From NCBI RefSeq assembly GCF_002234615.1, contig NZ_NMQW01000013.1:151152-215151 (forward strand): a DNA stretch of 64,000 bases. The letters are read 5' to 3'. Below, one piece after another: positions 9,327 through 17,812 of this stretch. Made by a program: the position numbers and the translations under genes. The notes below the pieces were generated by a model. It was not told where the DNA came from, searched no databases, and saw only the letters and a list, made by a program, of their open reading frames with translations. The number at the start of each line of letters is the position of its first letter. Position 1 is the first letter of the stretch. The stretch comes from Paenibacillus rigui (GTDB lineage: Bacteria > Bacillota > Bacilli > Paenibacillales > NBRC-103111).

Positions 9327-10262
9327 CTAAGCTCCAGCTTCCCCAAAAAGCTTGGATAAACTGGCCATTTCGAGCTCCTCGAGCTTCTGAATTGCCGCGT
9401 CTCGCTGCAATTCCCACACACATTGCTCGATCGCGCACTCAATAGGAACGTCCAATCGGATACGTGCCAAATCCCGTGATAAATGCAGCATATCCAGGTT
9501 TTGCTCGATTTTGGTTCTCACGCCTTTGGGAAGCTGATCGAGCGCTTCAAGACATCCTTCGATGGACTGGTATTCGGCAAGCAGCTTCAGCGCCGTCTTT
9601 TCTCCGATTCCTTTTACCCCTGGATAGTTGTCGGCCGTATCTCCCATAAATGCCTTGAGATCAATGACCTGCTGCGGAGTCAGCTGCTTTACTTCCATGA
9701 GCTTCTCCAGATCATATACCGTATAATTGGAGCGCCCTTTGTTCATGATAACCACCTTCACTTGCTCCGAGATAAGCTGAAGCATATCATGGTCGCCCGA
9801 TAAAATGTACACGTCCATCTCTTTGCCGTATGTACGTGACAAAGTGCCGATGCAATCGTCGGCCTCGTAGCCCTGCAGGCCCACATTCGGAACCCCGAAG
9901 CTGGCGACAACATCCTTCACCAAGTCAAACTGCGGGATCAGCTCCTCCGGGCAATCCACCCGATTGGCCTTGTACTCGCTGTACTGCTCGTTGCGGAACG
10001 TACCGCCGCCCATGTCCCAGCAGCAAATGACATGCGTCGGTTTAAAGGTTTGCACCGCATCCCAGAAATATTTGACGAAGCCGAATATGGCATTGGTCGG
10101 TGTACCTGTGCTTGTTCTCATAATATAACCGCCATAAGAAGTCGCATAAAAAGCCCTGAACAATAAGGCCATGCCGTCCACCAGCAGGACCGATGGCTGC
10201 GGCTGGGCGGTTTGCTTATCAACAGCTTGCATCTCTTCAATGATCAAAATCATCTCTCCCAT
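9327..10262 (-). CDS. 5'-3' exonuclease / flap endonuclease, PolA-N-like (YpcP type)
   Basis: 311 aa, a stand-alone version of the 5'-3' exonuclease domain of DNA polymerase I. It removes RNA primers or flaps during replication and repair. Metal-binding acidic motifs are visible in order: DGMALLFRAFYA (about residue 29), CWDMGGGTFR, GYEADDCIGTL, LSGDHDMLQL, then GDTADNYPGVKGIGEKTA (helix-3-turn-helix DNA-binding region). The ATG at 10262 has AGAGGA eight bases upstream. The first 22 or so residues precede the conserved fold and are probably disordered; an internal ATG at residue 4 is an alternative start. It is a single-gene transcript between two terminators. Confidence 0.92.
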   Translation of the reverse strand: MGEMILIIEEMQAVDKQTAQPQPSVLLVDGMALLFRAFYATSYGGYIMRTSTGTPTNAIFGFVKYFWDAVQTFKPTHVICCWDMGGGTFRNEQYSEYKANRVDCPEELIPQFDLVKDVVASFGVPNVGLQGYEADDCIGTLSRTYGKEMDVYILSGDHDMLQLISEQVKVVIMNKGRSNYTVYDLEKLMEVKQLTPQQVIDLKAFMGDTADNYPGVKGIGEKTALKLLAEYQSIEGCLEALDQLPKGVRTKIEQNLDMLHLSRDLARIRLDVPIECAIEQCVWELQRDAAIQKLEELEMASLSKLFGEAGA

Positions 10263-10321
10263 ATTCCATTTCCTCTAGTATACCATGAGTCACAGAAGTC
10301 GGGGGACACTGGAAAATACAA

Positions 10322-10372
10322 ACATAAGGCTGCCGCCCCATCCCTAGGATGAAGCCGGCAGCCTTATGTATT
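10322..10372. terminator. Terminator at the end of the long pel/CotH operon
   Basis: ACATAAGGCTGCCG (10322-10335) pairs with CGGCAGCCTTATGT (10356-10369), a perfect 14-bp stem. The T-run is better on the plus strand (ATTTTT) than on the minus (TATTTT). It lies 45 bp beyond the stop of the DUF4956 gene. Confidence 0.7.
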
Positions 10373-10416
10373 TTTATGTGGAAGGTTGTTATCCTAACCC
10401 TCGACAAAGTCTTGCC

Positions 10417-11103
10417 TCAAGGCGCATAATCGCCATTATAACTGACAAGAACAACATCGTTCACACCCGCAAGTGCTGATATTTCGTTAACAAACACTGT
10501 ATTGTCGTTTTTCAATTTGATCTCTACCGTTACTTCAATTCGTTCTTTACGTACCGTTTTCGACTTCAGAACCCCATGCAGCTTGTTAATATGGTATTTC
10601 ACACCGTCGTTTGCCTCTTCGGTGTAATGAATCACCAGCAAATAGGCGGAATCCTTCGTTGTTTTTTTGCTCAACAGATAAACCGTTGCCCCCATAACCA
10701 GGGAACCGACGATCGCAATAGGATACATTCCCGCCCCCGTCGCAATCCCCGCCGTGATGGACCAGAACATAAATACAATATCGATCGGATCTTTGATCGC
10801 CGTCCGGAAACGAACGATACTTAGTGCTCCTACCATCCCAAGAGACAGGACGACATTGGAGCTTATGGTCATAATAATCAACGTCGTCATCATGGTCATC
10901 AGTACGAACGTAATGTTATAGCTGTGGCTGTACACCACGCCGCGAAACGTCTTTTTATAAACATAATAAATGAATAAGCCGATAAGAATGGCGATCAGCA
11001 TTCCTATGCATACGTCCAGATAAGAAACCTTCGCGAATGCATTCAGCTTGAAAATGCTGTTCTTAAAAAAATCGTTGATGCCTAACTGTTGCTGCTCTTC
11101 CAC
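10417..11103 (-). CDS. DUF4956 membrane protein, last gene of the pel/CotH operon
   Basis: 228 aa. The start is the GTG at 11103, which follows GGGGGAG with good spacing. A membrane helix lies at about 29-49, two more at 60-95, and a hydrophobic pair at about 108-145. A cytosolic alpha/beta domain of about 80 aa ends the protein (KERIEVTVEIKL and NEISALAGVNDV). This is the DUF4956 layout. Members are repeatedly found next to VTC-domain and CotH genes in Firmicutes and Actinobacteria; no biochemical role is established. It follows the VTC gene by 16 bp and is almost surely cotranscribed. A partner in polyphosphate or phosphate handling at the membrane is inference from context. Confidence 0.85.
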   Translation of the reverse strand: MEEQQQLGINDFFKNSIFKLNAFAKVSYLDVCIGMLIAILIGLFIYYVYKKTFRGVVYSHSYNITFVLMTMMTTLIIMTISSNVVLSLGMVGALSIVRFRTAIKDPIDIVFMFWSITAGIATGAGMYPIAIVGSLVMGATVYLLSKKTTKDSAYLLVIHYTEEANDGVKYHINKLHGVLKSKTVRKERIEVTVEIKLKNDNTVFVNEISALAGVNDVVLVSYNGDYAP

Positions 11104-11119
11104 TATGCTCTCCCCCAGA

Positions 11120-11827
11120 TTAACTATGATAATTCATACTTATCTCTCTGCAAATCACATATTTCGATATAGCTGATCGTTGATGTGCATCAAGCAGTAA
11201 GATTCTTCGAACGACATCCGGCAAGTAATTGTTATATTTCACTTCCATGACCAAATAAGGCAGATCAAATGCTTGCCGGACAATGAGATCCGGATCGAAT
11301 ATATCGAGCGAAGCTATGCTGGACATTAAATCTTTGTCGAAGGTGACCCTCACGTCTCCCGCTTCCATTGTATAGGCTTCTCTCACATAATCAACCACGA
11401 CGCGGGGCTTCATCAGATGATTCTTGCACTCCAGATAGAAGTCCTGAGCCAGCCCTCCCGGCTTGCCTTTCAGGAATTCAAATTCACCGCCCATAAGCTG
11501 GTCATACTCCCCACGCGTTAAGCGCAATCCCTCTTTGCTGATGTAACTTTCGAACTTGCTCTTCCGTTCCAGATTAATAACGGCATCGCTTTTGTTGTAG
11601 ACACGAATCCGGTACTTGTTGCGTTGAAAGACCCCATAATTTTTCTCGTATAATGAAGTATCGAAGGCATCGTCGAAATAGAGACTTCGAATATGATAGC
11701 CGGACTCGTCGACGGAATGTTTATCCTGCTTCATCACAGCTTTAAGTCGGATCCGCAGGCTCAAGTATTCCGGATAGCTAATATAATATTTGAGCTCATG
11801 ACGGAGCTGTCTGCCTTTATAATGCAT
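11120..11827 (-). CDS. VTC-domain (polyphosphate polymerase-like) protein
   Basis: 235 aa that are nearly all VTC domain. The yeast family member VTC4 makes polyphosphate from ATP inside a basic tunnel. Matching features are the opening RHELKYYIS, YHIRSLYFDD, the basic strand RNKYRIRVYN, LERKSK and a late VMEVKYNNYLPD, which supply the alternating Arg/Lys and the acidic metal-binding Glu of the tunnel barrel. There is no membrane helix, so the next gene (DUF4956) is a natural membrane partner. ATG with AAGGAG upstream. Product and acceptor are not proven; nucleotide-dependent polyphosphate synthesis is the family expectation. Confidence 0.85.
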   Translation of the reverse strand: MHYKGRQLRHELKYYISYPEYLSLRIRLKAVMKQDKHSVDESGYHIRSLYFDDAFDTSLYEKNYGVFQRNKYRIRVYNKSDAVINLERKSKFESYISKEGLRLTRGEYDQLMGGEFEFLKGKPGGLAQDFYLECKNHLMKPRVVVDYVREAYTMEAGDVRVTFDKDLMSSIASLDIFDPDLIVRQAFDLPYLVMEVKYNNYLPDVVRRILLLDAHQRSAISKYVICREISMNYHS

Positions 11828-11849
11828 CTTGCAAGCTCCTTACCTTGTT

Positions 11850-13211
11850 TTACTGGGAAATATGGAACAGCTTACTCTCGCTGTCGGTAAGATGCAGCCC
11901 TGTTTGGAGCTGCTTGAACATAAAGCTTGGACGTTCCTTTGCGAAATGCTTCATTTCCTCTACTTTGCTTCTCCATTGCTCCATCGTGCCGCCCCATTTC
12001 TGCAAGTGCTCGGGCATTTCAGGAGCAAGCTCCTCCTCAATGGCCGTGATGACGGACACGACATGCTCCGGATCGAACGTATGGTTCATATGATAAGCGA
12101 AGCGCTCGATGAAAAGCTGATGAAACTCCTCATTTTGCAGCAGCTTGTTCAGCATATACGGTGCTAAATGCGCAGGCTTATTCGTATTTTGGGCCTTCTT
12201 CGAAGCGATCAGCCTGAGTAAAGTGTCATCTTGGGAATTTATGAAGCTTTCATCGGTATCATAGACGATCCAGCGCCATTTGCTGCCGCTTGCAGACGAT
12301 TTCCAGTAGCGGATATTGTGCCCCGGCCAATCAGTATTCGCAATGTACACTTCCGTAACGATATAATCAATGAAGTTTTGAATATCTATCCTTTGTCCGA
12401 TTTGCCGATACGTTTCCGGGTTCCCAACGTCGCCTGTATCGAGCAGCTGGAGCAATGAATTGAAATCTTCCCGATCTCCGCTTTTGACAGTTCCATTGGA
12501 CTCCAATAGATCAATCTGTTTCGCGTCTCCCCCGTGATGGTCCGCCAAAAACGCGGTATCGATTTTTTCCCGCAAATCATGAACTCCCATATACTTTTCA
12601 TTATAGTAGACTATGACCGGGCGATAGGCTTGAGCATCGATTCCCGTTGGAAGCAGCAGCTCCGACACCATCCCGTCACGAAAATGCGTTTTCGCAAAAT
12701 CTTGCCCCGAATTCCGCAGCACAATCGAATGATACGTGCCGATTTCCTTAAACTGCGGAAACAACGGATAGTTCAGACCCTTTTTACCGAAATCAACTGC
12801 CAGTGCTTTTTGCGGGAGGGTTCGCGTGTTGCCCCCGAATATTTTCGCATCGCCTTGCCCCGTAGCTTGTACCTCTCCGTCGGGGGCCCGCAAAGTCATC
12901 TCCACCGGAATGGATCTGTCCGCCCAAAAATTGGCGCCTTTATAAGGATATTTGCTGGAGGCGTGCTCACCCATTTCATAGATGCCTCTATCCTGCGACC
13001 ATAAATCGTCGGGATTCGCCTTAATGACAACGACCGGAAGCCGTGAAACCGGCTTGCCGGTTTCCGTTTCCTTAGCAGGAGCCGGAGGCGTCTCCCGCTG
13101 CCCGTCATGTGATCCGCCCTTCAGGGCTGCCTGGCTGAAGAACAGGATACCTGTTATCGCGATCACCCCTGCTGCGCCATACAGAATCCAGCGGATGCTT
13201 CTCCTCATCAT
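11850..13211 (-). CDS. CotH-family kinase-fold protein, membrane-anchored (copy 2)
   Basis: 453 aa. One N-terminal hydrophobic segment (about 8-28) acts as a signal anchor, then a Pro/Glu/Lys-rich linker, then a CotH domain. CotH proteins are atypical protein kinases; B. subtilis CotH phosphorylates spore coat proteins. Motifs resembling the family active site are NTDWPGHN (around 293) and VYDTDESF (around 317), carrying the metal-binding Asp residues. The start overlaps the stop of the upstream CotH gene by 4 bp (ATGA), showing translational coupling. Its export to the outside fits phosphorylation or modification of an extracytoplasmic target, but the substrate is unknown. Confidence 0.87.
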   Translation of the reverse strand: MMRRSIRWILYGAAGVIAITGILFFSQAALKGGSHDGQRETPPAPAKETETGKPVSRLPVVVIKANPDDLWSQDRGIYEMGEHASSKYPYKGANFWADRSIPVEMTLRAPDGEVQATGQGDAKIFGGNTRTLPQKALAVDFGKKGLNYPLFPQFKEIGTYHSIVLRNSGQDFAKTHFRDGMVSELLLPTGIDAQAYRPVIVYYNEKYMGVHDLREKIDTAFLADHHGGDAKQIDLLESNGTVKSGDREDFNSLLQLLDTGDVGNPETYRQIGQRIDIQNFIDYIVTEVYIANTDWPGHNIRYWKSSASGSKWRWIVYDTDESFINSQDDTLLRLIASKKAQNTNKPAHLAPYMLNKLLQNEEFHQLFIERFAYHMNHTFDPEHVVSVITAIEEELAPEMPEHLQKWGGTMEQWRSKVEEMKHFAKERPSFMFKQLQTGLHLTDSESKLFHISQ

Positions 13212-14932
13212 TTCACGTATTCTCGGACACCATGGAATAGGTTTCCAAATGCATCTTCAAAATCGTCAAAAGCAATTTGCGAATTTCCTTTGCTGTCGCG
13301 CACTGTCACTTTCCAGTAGTAAGTGCCTTTGGCAAGCGGCTTATCCATTGTAAACGTGGAACCGCGAATATCCTTTTGAGCTACGATCACTTTCTGGAAG
13401 CCCGGGTCCGAGCTCAATGTAAAGTCATAGACCAGATCGTCCCCCTGCAAATCGTATGACTGGTCCCAATTGAAGGTCACCATGCCATTGGTATCGGCAG
13501 GATCCGCCAAGAAAATAGGCATCGGCTTTTCAAGATTTTTGTAGTAGACATCTTTGTTTCTCAGGGGCTCGTCGACAATGCGCCAATATTCTTTTTCATA
13601 ATTATCGATCCCCATCGGCAAGGAGTACAGATCCGGCTTCTTGTTAACGAATTCTTTGGAAATCGGATAATAAGCCTTAAGCAGATTGGTAACCTTGTCC
13701 TTGGAAAAATACTGGGACAATTGCTCCATTTTGTCGTTTAAAGCCTTGATATTGTCCGGGTTCTTGAATACGCGTTTGGCAAGCGTCGTCCCCCAGTAGT
13801 TGGATAGCCCCCGGATCCATGGAGCATTCTTGTCGGGTGCGTCTTGTGCTCTCTGATCCATATATCCCCATGCCCCGTCGTAGTCCCATGGCAGGAAGAA
13901 GAATTGCTCGGAATCGCTCGGGCTATACAGCATAAAGTTCTGGGCATTGCTATCCGTATCCCCTAGCAGAATGTTCGTGGCAACCCAGGTGAAGTAATTA
14001 TCTTTGTTAAAATGCTTGTCCAGCACCTCGTTGATGTCCTTCGTATAATCATTTAGATCATCCAGCATGGACAACAGCTTTTTATGATTTTCACTTCCGT
14101 ATATTTCCAGGATCTTCTCGAATTCTTTCTTGTTATAGCCTTCTTCCGTGGCCAGTTTAAGCTGATTCGGATATCTCAGAAACTCGAAGTTAACCACCTT
14201 GTACAAATTTCCGTTCGGGTCCAATCCATGGAATTTGAGATAACTTTTGTTGGGCTGTTCAACATTCGTATACAAACCATAGTCCACAAACTGCTGATCA
14301 GGATTGGGTTTGGTCAAATCCTTAATATGCACATGTACAAAATGGCTTCGAAGGCTGGTAAAGTTCGGCAATCCCTTAAACAAGTCATAGCTGAGCTTGT
14401 TGCGAACACGGGTGAGATCGTACGGGCTTTTAATCAGATTTACCGTTTTTTGTTCGTTCCATAAGCCCGCACGGCTGTTCAGCTTAATTTTATACGATTT
14501 CTGGTTGGCCGCCCGAGTCGAGGAGCCGCGTATATTCAGTGTGCCGTTGGCTGATTTCTCACCGAATCCGAAATAGCCATCCTGCGGTCCATTCGGAGTG
14601 CCTTCCTGAAAAATAACTTGAACCTGCGGATCACTTTGGCCGTCAGGCATATGCCTGGTTTGATGGTTAATATCCTCAAACGTAAACTCCTTGTTATCAG
14701 CGGTTGTTCCGCTCTTGACAATCGTCAAATAAATATCATAGAGCTGATCAGGCTTATCTCTACTATAAACACCTACATCTTCCTGTAAGACTTGCAGCTC
14801 CGGCTGACTCGTCTTCTTTTCCGCAGCCGCTGGAACAGCCGCCTTAGGCGCATTTGGCTGGGAGCTGCATCCTGCAAAGAGTGCGGCCGATAGCAGCAGC
14901 AGTGCCCCTGCCCTATATCTTCTTGCGATCAT
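13208..14932 (-). CDS. CotH-family kinase-fold lipoprotein (copy 1)
   Basis: 574 aa. The N-terminus has a lipoprotein signal (SAALFAGC, Cys at about 21), so it should be lipid-anchored on the outer face of the membrane. The CotH domain spans about residues 50-470, with NIRGSSTR near the start, then GDTDSNAQN and LPWDYDGAWGY, which match the Asp-containing kinase motifs. The last about 95 aa (FNWDQSYDLQGDDLVYDF onward) look like a fibronectin-III or carbohydrate-recognition beta domain. Strong GGAGG site. It follows pelG by 13 bp and overlaps the second CotH gene. Two differently anchored CotH proteins inside a Pel-type operon is unusual. Confidence 0.87.
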   Translation of the reverse strand: MIARRYRAGALLLLSAALFAGCSSQPNAPKAAVPAAAEKKTSQPELQVLQEDVGVYSRDKPDQLYDIYLTIVKSGTTADNKEFTFEDINHQTRHMPDGQSDPQVQVIFQEGTPNGPQDGYFGFGEKSANGTLNIRGSSTRAANQKSYKIKLNSRAGLWNEQKTVNLIKSPYDLTRVRNKLSYDLFKGLPNFTSLRSHFVHVHIKDLTKPNPDQQFVDYGLYTNVEQPNKSYLKFHGLDPNGNLYKVVNFEFLRYPNQLKLATEEGYNKKEFEKILEIYGSENHKKLLSMLDDLNDYTKDINEVLDKHFNKDNYFTWVATNILLGDTDSNAQNFMLYSPSDSEQFFFLPWDYDGAWGYMDQRAQDAPDKNAPWIRGLSNYWGTTLAKRVFKNPDNIKALNDKMEQLSQYFSKDKVTNLLKAYYPISKEFVNKKPDLYSLPMGIDNYEKEYWRIVDEPLRNKDVYYKNLEKPMPIFLADPADTNGMVTFNWDQSYDLQGDDLVYDFTLSSDPGFQKVIVAQKDIRGSTFTMDKPLAKGTYYWKVTVRDSKGNSQIAFDDFEDAFGNLFHGVREYVK

Positions 14933-14945
14933 AAGATTCCTCCAA

Positions 14946-16388
14946 CTAGCTAATTGATTCTTTTTTCTCTAGTCTGCTTAGCAGCTTTTCCGTTAATAAA
15001 TACTTGGTTCTTGTCACAATCGGCTGCGAACAAAATGTATAGTAATCTACATTTTTCACTATATACAGCAGCCTGCCCATAGCTACTGCGAAAGCTCCGA
15101 AGGCAGAAAGGAAGTAAGATAATCCATAATGCTTGTAAGGATACAAGACAATAGCAAAAATCAGATTCAGAGCCAGGAACACAGCTGCCGACCACATGGC
15201 ACCCTTACGGTCATCGAAGTAGAGCAGCAGCAGCACAATAACGAATAATATCATATACAGGAAGTCGCCCAGCACAAGGATATTGAATGTATCCATTTCC
15301 TCGCCTGACAATCCCAGCATCGGCAATATTTTGATCCCCAGGCTCATCGCGAGGATCGAAACAACCAGCTGAACCTGCATAATGAAACTGATTTCCTGGA
15401 ACAGAACATTTCTCATTTCTTTTTTGGCCCGTTCAATATCGCGGAGTGTCCCGGATCCAAGAATAACATTGTAATACGCACGGAATTTCTCGTAAAACGA
15501 AGTCTCAACCGAAACAACGAAGACAACCATGGTCGGGACAATCGTCAAATAAGCATAGAATACAGGCACGTCATACGCAGGAGCGAACCAGAACGTGTCT
15601 GCGACTTTGACGCCAAACTCGCTTTTCCAATAAATAAAATTGTGCAGGTAAATGCCTAATGTAGTGAAGAAGCCTGTTAAGGCCAAGGAAGGATACTTCT
15701 CTACGTAAGTGAAGAAGGCGAAGTAATTTTTGTTACCCCTGGGAAAGTACGACTCCAATTGATTTTTTAGCAGCAGAATAATGACCAAAAAACCGCACAT
15801 CATCGAAGCTAGCGCCCATAAGGCAGTCTGCGCTTTAAATCCGTAAAATAGTACAGCCGCACACAACAAAGTGACAACGACTCCAATGATAAAAGCTTTG
15901 GCAATGCGGGCATAATCTTTAAGCGCCGACATGTACACCGAAAGAAGCCAGATGATGATAAGCTCTGCATACAGCACATACAGCGTACATTTAAAGAGTA
16001 GTGAAAGGGGGGACGACCATAAATAAGCAGCGGCCACGATTTCACCGATGATTAAACAAGTAATTGACAGTCCATAAAAGGAAGGCAATATGCGTTCATA
16101 TTCCTTCACATAAAAGGTATCCGCCAAATAGCGGGAAATTACCATCGTAAAGAAGCTTGTGACCAGCAGTGAAAATATAAACGCGTATTGGATCGAGGAT
16201 AAGAACAATTCTCTTTCCAAAAAACTCACTTGTCTTTCCTTCAGAATGAACTGAAGAACCGTCAGCATGACCATACACAGCATCATCGGACCTACGGTGA
16301 CCATGGAAGAGAAGGCATACGCCTTGATATAGTTAACAATTCCATTGCCGCGAAACAGCTTTTTCAATTCAAATCCAATTCCAGCCAT
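14946..16388 (-). CDS. pelG: PelG-type exopolysaccharide transporter
   Basis: 480 aa polytopic membrane protein with about 12 helices. The opening MAGIGFELKKLF is the PelG signature. PelG belongs to the MOP/polysaccharide flippase superfamily and works with PelF, PelD and PelE to make and export Pel, a GalN/GalNAc-rich polymer. It starts 3 bp after the pelF stop (TAA GGA ATG), using a GAGGTG site inside the pelF end. No PelB or PelC outer-membrane genes occur, as expected for a Gram-positive. Confidence 0.93.
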   Translation of the reverse strand: MAGIGFELKKLFRGNGIVNYIKAYAFSSMVTVGPMMLCMVMLTVLQFILKERQVSFLERELFLSSIQYAFIFSLLVTSFFTMVISRYLADTFYVKEYERILPSFYGLSITCLIIGEIVAAAYLWSSPLSLLFKCTLYVLYAELIIIWLLSVYMSALKDYARIAKAFIIGVVVTLLCAAVLFYGFKAQTALWALASMMCGFLVIILLLKNQLESYFPRGNKNYFAFFTYVEKYPSLALTGFFTTLGIYLHNFIYWKSEFGVKVADTFWFAPAYDVPVFYAYLTIVPTMVVFVVSVETSFYEKFRAYYNVILGSGTLRDIERAKKEMRNVLFQEISFIMQVQLVVSILAMSLGIKILPMLGLSGEEMDTFNILVLGDFLYMILFVIVLLLLYFDDRKGAMWSAAVFLALNLIFAIVLYPYKHYGLSYFLSAFGAFAVAMGRLLYIVKNVDYYTFCSQPIVTRTKYLLTEKLLSRLEKKESIS

Positions 16389-16391
16389 TCC

Positions 16392-17807
16392 TTAATGCAC
16401 CTCATATTCTTGATACAAATTGCGGTACGATTCAATAAAGCTGTCATGGCTGTACAATGCTTTCGCCCGCTCCAACCCGTTCTTGCCGAATTCTTCACGC
16501 ATCTGTTTATTTTTGCAGAGCTTAATAATGTTCTGTCCGATCTCCTCATAGTGCATCACCGGAACGACAAAACCCGCTTGTCCGAATTCATCCTGCACAC
16601 CGTACAGCAGCTCCTTACAGCTCCCCACATCCGTTGTCACCATAGGTTTAGCGCAGGCCATGGCTTCCAGAACAGCCAAAGGCTGGCCTTCACTGATGCT
16701 TGTAAGCACGAGGACATCCATCTGTCCAATGTAATCCCGAACTTGAATAGATCCAGTGAACACAATGGCATCCTGCAGATCTAGCGCCGCAACCAGCTGT
16801 TCACATTCCTGGAAATACTCCGGGTCCTCGTCTGTCGGTCCAAAAATATAAAATTTGGCGGTAGGAACCTCATGCTTCACAATGGCGTAGCTCTGAATCA
16901 TTGTCTTAACATCCTTAATCGGAACCAGTCTGACGACAGCCCCGATATTCAATTCAGTGACGCCTTCCTGCTTCTGAGGAATCCCCGCGAAATGGTCCAC
17001 CCGGACTCCGTTAGGAATGATTCGAATCCGCTCCTCCGGACATCCTAATTCAATCTGTATTTCCCGGTTGCGGTTGAAAAGCGTCAATACACGGTCGGCA
17101 TACCCGTACGCACAATTCGACAAATTGTAAAAATATTGAATCCAAATGTCTTTGAAATAGCCTTTAATCCAATTGGCTTTAATAATTTCTTCCTCACGTT
17201 CCCTGGAATAAATCCCATGCTCGGTTAGCAGGAACGGCTTGTTATAAATATGCTTCGCAAGGGCGCCAATAATCCCCGCGTAACCTGTACTTGCACTATG
17301 GTACAAGTCGGCTTCGGGGATGCTGCTTTTGATTAGCAAAAACAGGGGCAGTATCATCGAACGCACTGTCCAAAACATTTCTGTAAATGGAATTTGGCTG
17401 TACTTGTCCGTGCATACCTCGTACATGATGTCGAAAAAGTCTTTGCTCGTCAAAAAATCCGTCACTTGTTGATAATGATTATTGAGGACCAGCGAAAAGA
17501 TGTCTGACCAATTCGTTTGTTCCCCCTGGAGCAGCAGCTTCAGGGCTTCCTCCTCACGGTCATCTAGCTTAAACCTTTTTCCCCACTTGGCATCTTCATT
17601 CAAGAAGGAGTCTAGGAAAACCTCCTTGACCTCAATGATATTCGGCGGCAAGGTGTATTTGAATTTCCCTTTATTCTTCTCTTGAGCTCCGATGGCATAA
17701 ATGATAAATTCATGCTCCGGCATGGAATTCACAATGGTCTGAATCCAGCTCGAAACTCCTCCTGTGATATAAGGGTAAGAGCCCTCACAAAGTAAACATA
17801 TTTTCAC
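16392..17807 (-). CDS. pelF: PelF-type GT4 glycosyltransferase
   Basis: 471 aa from the GTG at 17807, chosen because the conserved PelF N-terminus KICLLCEGSYPYITGGVSSW starts there and because it lies 5 bp after the preceding stop. The longer frame to 17891 would overlap the upstream gene. The GT-B fold shows the donor-binding EX7E motif (EGQPLAVLE, about 384-392) and GVRVDHF. PelF is the cytosolic transferase that polymerises UDP-hexosamine into Pel. A UDP-GalNAc or UDP-GlcNAc supply could come from the epimerase half of the first operon gene. Confidence 0.93.
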   Translation of the reverse strand: MKICLLCEGSYPYITGGVSSWIQTIVNSMPEHEFIIYAIGAQEKNKGKFKYTLPPNIIEVKEVFLDSFLNEDAKWGKRFKLDDREEEALKLLLQGEQTNWSDIFSLVLNNHYQQVTDFLTSKDFFDIMYEVCTDKYSQIPFTEMFWTVRSMILPLFLLIKSSIPEADLYHSASTGYAGIIGALAKHIYNKPFLLTEHGIYSREREEEIIKANWIKGYFKDIWIQYFYNLSNCAYGYADRVLTLFNRNREIQIELGCPEERIRIIPNGVRVDHFAGIPQKQEGVTELNIGAVVRLVPIKDVKTMIQSYAIVKHEVPTAKFYIFGPTDEDPEYFQECEQLVAALDLQDAIVFTGSIQVRDYIGQMDVLVLTSISEGQPLAVLEAMACAKPMVTTDVGSCKELLYGVQDEFGQAGFVVPVMHYEEIGQNIIKLCKNKQMREEFGKNGLERAKALYSHDSFIESYRNLYQEYEVH

Positions 17808-17812
17808 CGAAG

